Assembly (NCBI GenBank): GCA_977006965.1
Contig: OZ345354.1
Location: 434,001-498,000 of the forward strand
Source of the DNA: Phymatolithon calcareum
Taxonomy: Eukaryota; Rhodophyta; Florideophyceae; Hapalidiales
Direction: 5' to 3'
DNA length: 64,000 bases
Made by a program: the position numbers and the translations under genes. A model generated the notes under the pieces. The model was not told where the DNA came from and ran no database searches. It saw only the letters and a program-made list of their open reading frames with translations. Shown here piece after piece: positions 1 to 9,540 of the stretch (position 1 is the first letter of the stretch; each line of letters opens with the position of its first letter).

Positions 1-1214
1 ACAATGCTAGCGCTGTGCTTAACGCGGTTGGATCCGGAGACTCGAAAATGCGGTTTTTCCCACCACTCGATATCGCTATCCGGTGGATTCGTGTCTGGCG
101 GATCGACACCGGGGTTCCAGTCTGGAAATGCGACAGGGGTCTTCGACATGCATAGTTGCATATACTGACCGAGAGTTTGCGAGGCACCGTTTGTCACACA
201 TTGCACGTACCTACGGACACAATTGGATTGCAGAAGCTCTGTGCTGGGGATTTTGGAGAGCTGGTACTTCTTCTCTTCCGAATCGGTATCGCTTGGGTAG
301 TCGCACGCAGTTTCAGGCAGTTCCATTGACGGTTGTTTTCGTTTTTTATACGGCCGTTTTTTAGGAGTTGCATCTGCAGCCTCACTGTCTTTCTCAGATA
401 GCTCAGTTTCTTGTACATCGATTCCCGTACCCACAGCGCGGTCTTCTGGTACATCGGTGCTTTTTTCCGGAAGCTGGACGGCTGGCGCCTCACTGCCACT
501 TCCTTCCACATCACCCTCATCATCAGAATACAGAGCGAGGCCGCTAAGTGACTTTCGACTCTCGGGTGCCTGTGGTACTGGTTCTTCGGTACTCGCAATC
601 GGTTGCAAAGGAGCACCATCCTTCGCTGAATCTGCCCTTGGCAATAGATTTGCTCTCTTGCTCTCTGTTCCCATCCGGAGCGCTCTGGTCATTTCTTTGC
701 GAAAGGAACTCCATTTTGTCCCATCGTACATCTTTCGCGGATTGATTTTGAAGAATTCTTCCGTCGTGCGGTGCATAATGCGCAACATCAAATCGCACCA
801 TGCCGGGGTCCGCGAACCGCCGCCAAGAACACGAGAGAGACGGTTGGAATCCACCATACAACGCAATCGGTCACATGCGGACAGAAACTCGTGTGCTGCT
901 GCGCGAGCCTGCAAGGAACCAACCTGCTCAATACGATTCAACTCAAATCCTCCGTTTGTGTACGGCGCAACGTTGTGAGCACGAGACCAGAATCGACCTT
1001 CACGAACGCGCTCTGACACGCCCAAGTGCGTGTCAGAATATTTTCCAGGATATCCTTCACCTGGGCTTTTCTTCGCTTTCTTCTTTCTGCCTCCATTTTC
1101 TTCAGTTACGTCGGGCTTGGCGTGTGCGCGCTTTATCCGTTTGCGAGGGTTTGTCTGGTTATCGCCGGAAGCTGGACGCTTGCGGGATGAAGTCCCTGGC
1201 TTTCCTGGGGTCAT
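1..1214 (-). CDS. Partial unknown basic/acidic protein, 3' end beyond window
   Basis: The minus strand is open without a stop from the ATG at 1214-1212 to the window edge, about 404 codons. The frame has no stop inside the window, so the C-terminus lies to the left. The N-terminus (about residues 1-60) is Lys/Arg/Pro-rich and looks like a nuclear localisation region. A more ordered, mixed-composition block follows (about 60-190, containing GGFELNR and MYDGTKW). Then comes an acidic Ser/Glu/Asp-rich linker with a basic KKRPYKKRK patch, and a final Trp-containing stretch (SDIEWWEKP). I recognise no family. The frame stays open for at least 20 codons upstream of the chosen Met, so a 5' extension or an upstream exon is possible. 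The long open frame and charged low-complexity composition support a real, probably nuclear, protein. The function is unknown. Confidence 0.7.
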   Translation of the reverse strand, partial: MTPGKPGTSSRKRPASGDNQTNPRKRIKRAHAKPDVTEENGGRKKKAKKSPGEGYPGKYSDTHLGVSERVREGRFWSRAHNVAPYTNGGFELNRIEQVGSLQARAAAHEFLSACDRLRCMVDSNRLSRVLGGGSRTPAWCDLMLRIMHRTTEEFFKINPRKMYDGTKWSSFRKEMTRALRMGTESKRANLLPRADSAKDGAPLQPIASTEEPVPQAPESRKSLSGLALYSDDEGDVEGSGSEAPAVQLPEKSTDVPEDRAVGTGIDVQETELSEKDSEAADATPKKRPYKKRKQPSMELPETACDYPSDTDSEEKKYQLSKIPSTELLQSNCVRRYVQCVTNGASQTLGQYMQLCMSKTPVAFPDWNPGVDPPDTNPPDSDIEWWEKPHFRVSGSNRVKHSASI

Positions 1215-1525
1215 CTTAATTAGCCCCTGGACGAAGCAATATTCAAGGGAGCGATAAAGAGTGAGTGAACGACATTTGAGAGTTCGAGGGCAGAGATGCT
1301 CTTTCGGTCGGGACGACTTGTCCAGAACAGCAATGGGAAAAGCTCAACGGTATTCAAACATGGCGTGATCCTTGTACGTCGATCATGGACGTGTTATTGC
1401 GGACCGACCGGTCCTTGGCAAAAGACCTCAACGTCCATTTCTTTGGACCGGCTCAAATTTGGGCCTTATCCTAATCCAATTATCTGCAGATCCACCTTCG
1501 GATCCCATGCCGTACCTCGTCACCC
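1215..1525. promoter_or_regulatory. Head-to-head intergenic region
   Basis: About 310 bases separate the divergent starts of the minus-strand gene (1214) and the plus-strand gene (1526, or 542 bases if that gene starts at 1757). By position this should carry both promoters. I see no convincing TATA box or repeated motif, so the assignment rests on geometry only. Confidence 0.3.
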
Positions 1526-2533
1526 ATGTGGCCTGAGCGCCGTCCGCGATCAATGCGGCTCTGCGCGTGGGCAGGAACAGCCCTACCTCTGGGGAAACGA
1601 TACAGTTTACGATGGGGGCGAGTGCATGCCACTTGCTGCGCTCGCGCGGCAGGCTCATCTGCGAATGCAGCATCAGAATTACCTGGCGAGGCCAGGAAGT
1701 GGGCATCAGCCGCTGCTCGCGCAAGCGTTGCATTGAGCTCCGGACGTGAAGACAGCATGAGTGCAGGTGAATTGCTTGCTTTTTGCGCTGCAAAGGGCGT
1801 ACGAGTAACTTGCAACCCTTGGGATATAAAGACGCTCCACATTGCCGCGTCTCGCTATGTGATGGAGGAGCGGGCGGTGCGTACTAGAGACGGGCCGATT
1901 TGGGCGGCACTGTCGGACAATGCACGGGCGACGCTAGCGCATGCGGTGTGCAACGGGGAGGGTGATGTGACGTACGAAGACCCGAAGACGGGGTATACGG
2001 TATTTTCGTACTTTGGGCATCTCCGACGCGGTGACTGCTGTGGCGTGCGCGAGGCAGATGATGGGAGTATTACGCGCATTCATCGTTGCAGACATTGCCC
2101 GTATACACATGATGGGTCCTTAACAAATCCGAAGATGATTGCGCTGAAGGATCGCATCCCCGTCGTGGAGTATGTCCGATTCACTGCACAACGGGCTATG
2201 ACGGAGGGGCTGACTTTAGAAAAAGGGACAGAGTCTGGTTTTAAGATTTCAAGAGACGAATCAGTGCAGAATTTTCTTGCGGGACAGGGTGAAATGATGC
2301 GGCCGACTGATCGTAATCGTCAGCGTGCTGAGCGTGGTGAAAATATTGCACAGGGCGTGCAATGTGTTAAATGTAAGGATACGCAGCAGACACTGTGCAC
2401 GAGATGCGCAGGGTGGCGCATCGTCATTTCGCCAGAAACTATGTTATGCCCGGTATGTGACTCCAACGGAGTTCACCCATGTCTGAACTGTACTCCATGG
2501 CGGCCGCCACCTATACAAAAGTTCGGTGGCTAG
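1526..2533 (+). CDS. DUF5522-like motif plus DnaJ-type Cys4x2 zinc module protein
   Basis: 335 codons if started at 1526; Met78 at 1757 is the alternative start. Residues 1-77 are rich in Ala, Arg and Ser and poor in acidic residues. They are either an organelle presequence or non-coding. The core (about 148-193) carries DPKTGY, then RRGDCCG, then CRHCPY, the spaced signature I know from DUF5522 proteins. A second module at the C-terminus has four CxxC pairs at 280/283, 291/294, 308/311 and 319/322. The spacing is symmetric (7, 13 and 7 residues between pairs), like the two-zinc cysteine-rich domain of DnaJ/BSD2-type proteins. Zinc binding and a protein-folding or redox-assembly role are inferences. 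The gene is intronless and convergent with the downstream minus-strand gene (196-base gap). Its substrate is unknown. Confidence 0.72.
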   Translation: MWPERRPRSMRLCAWAGTALPLGKRYSLRWGRVHATCCARAAGSSANAASELPGEARKWASAAARASVALSSGREDSMSAGELLAFCAAKGVRVTCNPWDIKTLHIAASRYVMEERAVRTRDGPIWAALSDNARATLAHAVCNGEGDVTYEDPKTGYTVFSYFGHLRRGDCCGVREADDGSITRIHRCRHCPYTHDGSLTNPKMIALKDRIPVVEYVRFTAQRAMTEGLTLEKGTESGFKISRDESVQNFLAGQGEMMRPTDRNRQRAERGENIAQGVQCVKCKDTQQTLCTRCAGWRIVISPETMLCPVCDSNGVHPCLNCTPWRPPPIQKFGG

Positions 2534-2729
2534 CAGTAAGTGAAAGCAGACCTGCCTCTTTACTTATATAATTGCAACCTAACGGAATGGAAGTCGGAAT
2601 AAAAATACATGATGCATGACCAGAATGTACACAGCGGAAAAAGTCAGTGTGCCTCAGGTCTATCGCGCGGCGAGACCTCGTACTTTTGCAACTTCTGGAA
2701 CTACAGCCCAGACAAAAAAGCACATAAAG

Positions 2730-3899
2730 TTAGTGTCGAACCTGGCACCTCCGCCGCGGTCCCTTTTCGGAACGTAAACAACGTACCAAAAAGTCAACGG
2801 TAAGTCTAAGCGAGTCGACTTCATCCCTCAGCCTCGACGTCTCACCCAACACCATTCCACGCGAGCGCATCGAGTCGCTCGCAGCGGCACGTGCTCTCAG
2901 CGCACATTCAAGCGCCTGCACGTGTGTTTCGAGTTCACGAACGCGAGTCGCCGACTTTTCACACCGATCGCAATGGTCAATGCCCTGCACATTTGGAATT
3001 GCATCCGTGAGCGGCACGGACATGTTCGGGGGTGAATGCAGCGAAACCGACGACGATGCACACTCACAATCCTCTGATACAGCATCGTCAACAATCCCGC
3101 GATGCTCCGGCAGCTCTTCGAACGGACTCGTCTTATCCAAACGCGGGGTTCCACGGCCTAACGGCGTCGCTGGCGCGCTGCGGGCATCCCCAACCACCGC
3201 CACATTGGCCTGCCATGGCGGTTCATCTGCTCCATTTGCAATGTCGATTTGTGGGATACCGGGTGCGATGGGCTGTGAGGTGGCACCTTCCAGTTCGGTC
3301 CATCCCTCGCCGCTAGTGACCTCGGGCAAATCGATAATTTCCGCAGGCGAAGGGGTTTGTTTGTCGCTCGGCGCAGTATGGAAGGAATCAGAGTCAATGT
3401 CAGAGTCGTAGTCTGACACCACAGCTTCGTGTAGCTCTGACACTAAATCCATCGCGGAGCTATCGGAGCTTGCTCCGGGTGAGGCGGGTTGCCGAGTAGC
3501 GGGCGATGACATAGGCATGGGGCTCACCAGCTCAAGTCCTGCCTTTGGCGTAGGTGCGACGGTCGACAGAGAAAGTCCACGTTCGAATGTTGATGGATTA
3601 CTCGCTCGTAGGGCTCCGGGACGTGCTGCTTTATTCACACGGTTGCGCTCTTCGGTGACATTACGCGTGGCAACGAAGGCGCGACGCCCGATTTCGAGTT
3701 TGGTGAGAACGCGGGCGCGCGCACGGGGCGACAGATCGCGCATTGACTCGGGCGCCCAGTAGGGCGCTGCACCGCAAGAGCCGCACATGCCGCATCGATG
3801 TAGGGAGTCTTCTCCGTATGTTTCGTCTTCCATGGCGATGGGTGTACCCGGCCGCCTGGCGACACAAGTGACGTTGGGAAGGCTGATTAAGCAGCCCAC
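2730..3899 (-). CDS. Ser/Pro/acidic protein with CxxCxxC motif and C-terminal coiled coil
   Basis: 389 codons, unrecognised. A small cysteine cluster (CGMCGSC, residues 36-42) lies near the N-terminus, followed by an Arg-rich helix-prone stretch (about 54-95). Next is a long Ser/Pro/Glu/Asp-rich region that is probably disordered. A C-terminal segment (about 305-375) has a CDRC pair, then heptad-like Leu spacing (VRELETHVQALECAL and SRLRDEVDSLRLTVDFL) that predicts a coiled coil. Met23 (3833) is a plausible alternative start because the first 22 residues look less constrained. A GTACGT in the sense strand near 2780 could be a splice donor, so the last 15-20 residues are uncertain. Composition matches the two neighbouring GC-rich genes and differs from the AT-richer repeats to the right. 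Confidence 0.62.
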   Translation of the reverse strand: MGCLISLPNVTCVARRPGTPIAMEDETYGEDSLHRCGMCGSCGAAPYWAPESMRDLSPRARARVLTKLEIGRRAFVATRNVTEERNRVNKAARPGALRASNPSTFERGLSLSTVAPTPKAGLELVSPMPMSSPATRQPASPGASSDSSAMDLVSELHEAVVSDYDSDIDSDSFHTAPSDKQTPSPAEIIDLPEVTSGEGWTELEGATSQPIAPGIPQIDIANGADEPPWQANVAVVGDARSAPATPLGRGTPRLDKTSPFEELPEHRGIVDDAVSEDCECASSSVSLHSPPNMSVPLTDAIPNVQGIDHCDRCEKSATRVRELETHVQALECALRARAAASDSMRSRGMVLGETSRLRDEVDSLRLTVDFLVRCLRSEKGPRRRCQVRH

Positions 3900-4807
3900 A
3901 TCAATACTTTGAACTTGGGGCCAAGGTGGTGAATTTGATTTTCCCGCTCACCGCAGCAGTGCATCCGAAATCCTAAAATAGTTTATAATAAGTACGTATC
4001 AAAGAGCAATGCAAAAATCAGATCTTCGAACTGCACACGTGGCAAATGAGGGAACTTTGTGATTAGTGACAGGACGGCAGATGAAATGATCTGTACGGGA
4101 GATAGATCGTTACGATCTACAGTATCTGTACTGCAGTAAAGGTAAAGTTCAACCCCTACAGTAATAAATGTGGTCGGACAAAAATTTTCGGACCGCTGAT
4201 GTGTTTGCATTCCCACTGTCAATGTACCAGAACGAAAAAATTTTCATTGGATTCTCTGCCAACTGATCGCACGAGGGGATGGTGGCCACCGAGTTATCGA
4301 ATGTTGAGCTCTCTGCATGCTGCCCATTGATACATTGTAGTATTCAATCGACTTCAGTCTCGGTGAAAACAATGCATTGGAATTCTCCCTGTGATTTGTG
4401 CCTCGGTACACAAGGAAGTTGAAAGAAGGCGCAGAGAGAGAGGGGGCCTAGATGAACGATTGTCAGGGATATTAAGAATGGAATTCCCTTCAAAACAACG
4501 ACTGAAGTGAAATGCGACTATAGAGTAGACATAATAATAGGACTGTTAAGCTACCCGAACGCACACCAATGATAATTCAAAAAGTGACCAGAGTACTATA
4601 ACGTAGAGAATCTTGCGAAATGTTGTAGATTCTTTCTTTCTTTTATTGCAGGATATCTGAGCTACACATAGTGTACGCTACTCAACATCTAGGGTGTCTC
4701 TAAGATGCTCCTGGACTGGATTCATTATATCAATTCTTGAAAGAGCCAACATAATTTACTACATCTTCAGAAAGTGGAAGCCATTGCAGAGACAATGGAA
4801 TAGCTTA
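3900..4807. other. AT-richer intergenic DNA with a LINE 3'-end remnant
   Basis: No credible gene. Composition drops to AT-rich right after the gene at 3899. A pyrimidine run ending in TTATTGCAGGATATCTGAG at about 4626-4664 matches, in reverse orientation, the 3' end of LINEs elsewhere in the window (CTGCAGTAAAGAAAGAAAG type). A minus-strand LINE tail was therefore probably inserted here. The rest is anonymous. Confidence 0.45.
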
Positions 4808-5950
4808 GAGATATTCTGCGTTTCCAAATATTGCTTGGACGGGGTCCTGAAATTATCAAACTTGGAGATGCGCCGTCCGAAGAGCGAATTCGATACATCA
4901 GCTTTATATTGTGGTCGCCTTAGAAGCGAACAGCAACTGCAATTGATGTGTGTTCAAGACGTAAAAAACTGTCGCCAGAGCAACAATCTTACATTGGGGA
5001 TGTCCTTGAGATGAGGACGATGACCGACAAGGGCATATCGTCGCAGAGCGCATCCAGGGAATATGTGCACCGAGTTCTTGTCGCCTTCCCAAGCACGATG
5101 ATTCCAGCGAGCTCCGGAAACAATGCCACTCGGAGTCGTCCGTATTGACCCATCAAGCGATCCCTTTTGAAGCTGACGAAGCTTGGTCAGTCGTGAAACG
5201 GACTATCAACAAGAACCGAGTAAATGTTCTGATGCTCGTAGAGCCGACCGACAGAAGTCATAGACGTGAAAAAGTCATACACCTTCAATACCTTTGGTTG
5301 CAACTTTTCACCACTTTCGTGCATTGAACGAGATGGTGACTCCGCTTCATTGGGGAAGACAATGGACCACTCGATGTTACGCTATACTTTGGACTCTATC
5401 GCTCTAGCGCGCTGGAAGTGCAAGTTGGGTCTCCCTCCTCCCTGTCCGTCGACTGACAGTTGGAGATCGTTGACCGCTTGATTACCCAGTAATATGGTTT
5501 CATCTGCGCTCCCTTTGCGGCACGCCCTGTTGTTCTCCGAAGGCCCGCAGGCTTCGATGTCGCGCCCGTACCCAACGGTTTTCTGAAAGGAGACGTATTT
5601 GTTTCTTTTCGACTACAGACCTTTGTTGGAGGTCTAAAATTGCTCAACGTGCACTTAATTTTTGATCCAAGGAACTCGTTCAGACTGTTCAATTCTACAG
5701 ACTCTCTCGAAATTTGCTAGAGCTCCGGTTCCATGACACTTTTCTGCGTTTTTGCGGCGCTATCCACCAAGTCCGGATTGCCTGTTATGTCCCTCTGTAC
5801 TACATTGCCATTTTTCCTCACTTGTTCAATAACGCGGGCAGCCTGTAAACGCTTGGCTTCGGATACTTTCCGCCCAAGTATGGTCAAGCTTGTCCAACGT
5901 GTACATAACGCAATAGCCGGCCTGTGTCACTACGCAGAACGCACCACGTT
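4808..5950. pseudogene. Decayed coding DNA, unrecognised (copy 1)
   Basis: Short interrupted frames on both strands, shared with 39461-40322 plus 40701-40975 in copy 2. On the minus strand, Lys/Thr/Arg-rich stretches at about 5396-5900 read like an old gag-type or other mobile-element protein. I cannot assign a family. Nothing intact remains. Confidence 0.35.
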
Positions 5951-6166
5951 CTTCTTCTTCTTCTTCTTTAATGCAGGTTTCGGAGTTGTCCTATAGCAAC
6001 TCCCCATCCTTACGGCTACAGTAGACTTTAACAGATATGAGTGGAATTTGATGTCACAACAGTTCTAAGCCGCACAAAGTGCAGAGCTTCGGGGAGCTCA
6101 ACATCTAAATCTCTACGCAGCCAATCTTCAGCCGCCGTCCGTCAAAGGGTTGACCTGGGTTGGAAA
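5951..6166 (-). mobile_element. LINE 3' fragment with (GAA)n tail, copy-1 specific
   Basis: Starts with a (CTT)n run, the complement of a GAA-type tail, and matches in reverse orientation the 3' end of the RNase H-bearing LINE at 14940-15072. Copy 2 (near 40975) reads straight through CACCACGTTAACGTGCTG. In copy 1 the insert sits between CCACGTT and ACACGTT, so the target duplication is short or slightly diverged (CACGTT). Confidence 0.7.
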
Positions 6167-6562
6167 CACGTTAACGTGCTGCATCCGGCGGCGAAAGTAA
6201 GGCTTGGATTTCAGGACATTTCTGCAGCTGTGGAATGTCGAGGCGTCAGGGGTGCCATTATTGCTATCTCCGGGCGTTGTATTTACAGTCAGAAAGCGTT
6301 GTTGCTCACAAGAGGAGGATACATTGTTGCCAACCCTTGCACGGGGCGCTCATGAAAAATGAGGACGTGGGCTTGCTTGAATGGTGTTCCGTCCATGCAT
6401 TGTTACCATGTGCTTTAACACATCGTAAGGAGTTTAGTGAAAATTACAATTCCTACGTTCTGTGGAACAAGGGGTCTGCTACTCCTTGTTCCACAAAAGC
6501 TAGAACACGAAACCGTTTTCCGGCCCCATCGTGTAGCAAAAACTAGAGCGTGTGAGTCCAGA

Positions 6563-6770
6563 GCACGGAGAGGTGTCCTTGTTCTTCCGTTCCCACCCGC
6601 TCTAACCATCTGCATCCTACCCCTCTCATTGGGAACGAATGTGTCATATCCTGGGAAAACAAGCTCCTCTGCATGCCTGACTCGTTTCCGCACCAACATG
6701 TCTCATTTCAGACCTTGTAAAACGAAGGTCTGCTTTCTCTTCCCATCGGAGGTGCCGGTAAGCGCGGACG
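6563..6770 (+). repeat. Duplicated first exon (E1a) of receptor-like gene, start codon lost
   Basis: A second copy of exon 1 lies about 240 bases upstream of the exon with the usable ATG (6811). It keeps the signal-peptide reading frame and a GTAAGC donor but has AGAGGTG where ATGGGTG is expected. Copy 2 shows the same arrangement at about 41362-41570 (ATAGGTG). The member at 28880 has only one exon 1. The duplication therefore arose in the lineage of the segmental duplication. Confidence 0.65.
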
Positions 6771-6810
6771 CAACAAGTTTTGCCATTTGTGACTTGGGTT
6801 GAGACCATTG

Positions 6811-8623
6811 ATGGGTGCCCTTGTTATTCCGTTCGCGCTCGTTCTAGCCATCTGCATCCTACCCCTCTCATCGGGAATTAATGTGTCATATCCTGGGAAA
6901 ACAAGCTCCTCTGCATGCCTGACTCGTTTCCGCACCAACAGGTCTCATTTCAGACCTTGTAAAACGAAGGTCTGCTTTCTGCTTATATCGTCGGTGCCGG
7001 TAAGTGCGAATGCACCACGATTTTCGTTCTGTTTCTAATGTGTATTGTTAACCAGTACATACGCTTCTGCAGTATATCATTCTGGACCCGCGCATGAAAG
7101 CCGAGAATAACCAGACTCTCTTCCCGTGTAACGACCGCCGAACCTTCTTTCCTGACCTTGGTGGTGTTTCTTTCAATATTAAGGACGCTTTGAAGCCATT
7201 AGACGATGCGCTCTGCGTGTTCGCCGGCAACCAGTGCACCTTCGATGGAATGATCGACTTTATAGCGGAACATTCTAACTCCACGGATGGATACAGATTC
7301 GGAGTCACGGGGATGATGTTTGTACTTCCGCACCGACTATCGTTGACATCGATACCAACTGAGCCGATCATGGAAGGAAGAATGGTTCTACTTGGACCAC
7401 GAACCAAACCGCCACGGAGAAAGAATGCATTTAGACGAATGGCATCGCCTTTTGAACTGGAAACCTGGCTCTCTATTGGTGGTGTCTCCCTTGTGTTATT
7501 ACTTCTCTGGCTATTGACTTCTTGCGGACGTCAAAGGCCATTATGTTTCCGAGAAATTGCTAGAAACATGGTAGGAGATCATCATGTTCGGTTGCCGACA
7601 GTTCCCGAAGAATTCGCTCAAGACATGGATGTGTTGAGAGAGGATATACAGCTCACGAACAGATGTGCATTCAACACTCTCAAACTGTTGACAAATGCCT
7701 TCTTCTTAACTACCGTTCTTTTCTATGAAATTGCTGTCGTGTACTACATCTTCGAGGAGCAGGCGCGGACCAAAACTATCGACGTACAAGGGCTAACGAA
7801 ATCTGAATTGGCAAAATATATTATCATTCGCGGTGGTGCTCAAGAGTTTGTGTTCCGCAAAAGTGGTATGTTTTCCTCATCTTCTTCTATTTGTAGAACC
7901 TTAGTACACAGTGCACCGCTGACCTTGAGGTTATACGCCCTGTTCATGCAGTGGATCCCGATGGCAAGTGGGCTCCCAACATTTTCCCTTGGAATCACTG
8001 CAAAGACTTAGAGGACTGGTGAGTTATCCTGTCACTTCAATTTTTAGTCTCTTGGCGAACACGTCGTAACTAACCGCCAAGTGCATTTTGCATCAAAGCA
8101 GTTACAGCAAAGTCCTAAACAGCAGTCATCCTGCTGAGTTGCTGGTAACCTACGATGTAAGTACGCGGAAACCGTTCACCCTTCAATTCCTTTACGTCGT
8201 ACTGACATATTTCGTGAGTCTAAACTCTCGCTTCTTTAGTTTGCAGTCCGGTACCATCTGAAACGACTCAATGCGTGTGACCGACTGGTTGTGTACAAAA
8301 CAAAAAGACCTCTTTCAACGTTCTATGGAGTGTGGTATATGAACAGTAACGTACCAGGAGAGCTGCGAAACCGAGTGGATCGGTCACTTGTTACATTGCA
8401 GCTGGAAGACAAAATGCGAGGGATAATGGAGAGAGTGGTAGATGATTCAACCACTGTACATTGCGGTGAGTCAAGGCAGAGGATACCTGTAGATTTTTTG
8501 GGACCGCTGTTCGCTGTTGTGTTAGGTCCTCTTGTGCTATTCGTGCTTGTAGGACTTTTTGGGGAATGGATAAGTCGCTGTAGAATCCGAAGTCGCATGC
8601 GAAAATTCGAGCGTGAAGAATAA
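6811..8623 (+). pseudogene. Receptor-like (iGluR/IR-type) gene, copy 1, one-base frameshift
   Basis: Same four-exon structure as the intact paralogues: exons 6811-6999, 7073-8018, 8102-8156 and 8240-8623, with introns of 73, 83 and 83 nt with GT..AG ends. Exon 2 is 946 nt where the two intact copies have 947. Alignment places a one-base loss at about 7936-7940 (TTATACGCCC versus TTATACGGCTC). This shifts the frame before the second half of the ligand lobe and gives a premature stop at 8009-8011. All splice sites and the other exons remain open, so the break is recent or could be a sequence error. Domain content is as described for 41614-43427. Confidence 0.8.
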
Positions 8624-8869
8624 TGTGATAAACTTTATAGATAGAGGTGCCTTTAGTTTGCATCCTCTTTGTAGAAGTTGGAATTCATAAGTTCGTCGAA
8701 GAGTCGTTGGCATCGATCCACAGAGTCTGGATCTCATACGTATTGCTTGTCGCGCAAGCTCCGCGAAACCTCTAGCGAAGATTCCTTATGACCAAGACTG
8801 ACAGACTGCTTCTAAATCACCTAAAAGACCTAGATGCATTATCAAAGTATTGCAAGAAACGCCAACCGT
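8624..8869. repeat. Post-receptor flank with a dispersed coding-like segment
   Basis: The block at about 8680-8790 recurs at about 43485-43600 and, in opposite orientation, at about 32275-32370. Read on the minus strand here (plus at 32 kb) it encodes SVDRCQRLFDE followed by similar residues in all copies. It is probably part of an unidentified mobile element or gene family. Confidence 0.45.
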
Positions 8870-9275
8870 GCATTGCATTCCCAGCTACAGTCGGCGGCTG
8901 GAAGTTCCACCTCGATGTCAACTCACATGCAATCATTTTTCCTGTTACGTAAGGCGGTGCTCGTGGAGGTTTCGTCATCTTTCGTCGTTCTGGGTATGTC
9001 GTGGATCCTATCTACTGGAGTTCCCGCAAGCTTCACCGCGTCGCTCGAAGCTCTTCCACAGCTGAAATCTTAACCAATGCGGACGCGGTTGCCCTGGCGT
9101 TGTATATGCAGGCACATATGGACACCGAATTGTGCCCACAAAGGATAACCGCGAAATTGATGCTCTGCTCCTCAAAGTTCTTCGCGAAAGAAAATACCCA
9201 TATCATGTGGACTCCCTTCATCGAATTTCACCAAAGGGGGAGGTGTAGATCGCGGGACTCTATCATTTGCTGAAA
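8870..9275 (+). pseudogene. Copia-type retrotransposon RNase H relic (copy 1)
   Basis: One frame reads a Gly-Gly-Phe-Val-Ile-Phe segment, then IYWSSRKLHRVARSS, then AEILTNADAVALALY. This matches the end of copia-type polyproteins (GGxxIF, W-S-x-K, RV-x-SS/T-x-AE-x-L, D-A). A stop lies just upstream of GGARGG, and there are no complete pol domains or obvious flanking LTRs. The copy-2 partner is 43677-44080. Confidence 0.6.
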
Positions 9276-9418
9276 TGTCGTTAGCATTGGTCCGCATAAG
9301 TCTCTAGCCCTTCCATGTTGCTCGTTGTGCAATCTGTACGAGAAGACTCTTCCTGTGCCCCCGTTTGTCTCTACCACGAATACGTACTTACATCTCGGCG
9401 TTGTGTCGGGAGCATTCC

Positions 9419-9540
9419 ATGTGCGGACAGAGTGTCCGCAAACAAGCAAGCTCCCGCCTCATCACCGTTCTCCTTCTCTTACTTACCCTGAGCTCCTCTT
9501 TCGCAGACTGCGCGTAAGCGAGCCTCAAGTTCCCGTCTCA
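9419..9540 (+). pseudogene. Signal-peptide-like exon, decayed (copy 1)
   Basis: A reading frame from ATG at 9419 gives a basic N-terminus followed by a Leu-rich core (LLLLLTLSSSFAD), a classic signal peptide. At the position where copy 2 has a GTGAGT donor, this copy has GCGTAAG and the frame stops. See the entry at 44225. Confidence 0.35.

Noticed and set aside
457-978. 173-codon plus-strand frame
   Set aside because: Lies antisense to the uninterrupted 404-codon minus-strand frame and lacks any domain; treated as a shadow.
2980-3411. 143-codon plus-strand frame
   Set aside because: Antisense to the 389-codon minus-strand gene, whose composition and coiled coil are more convincing.
8870-9275. 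Full copia retrotransposon
   Set aside because: Only the RNase H end is recognisable; no integrase, reverse transcriptase or paired LTRs found nearby.
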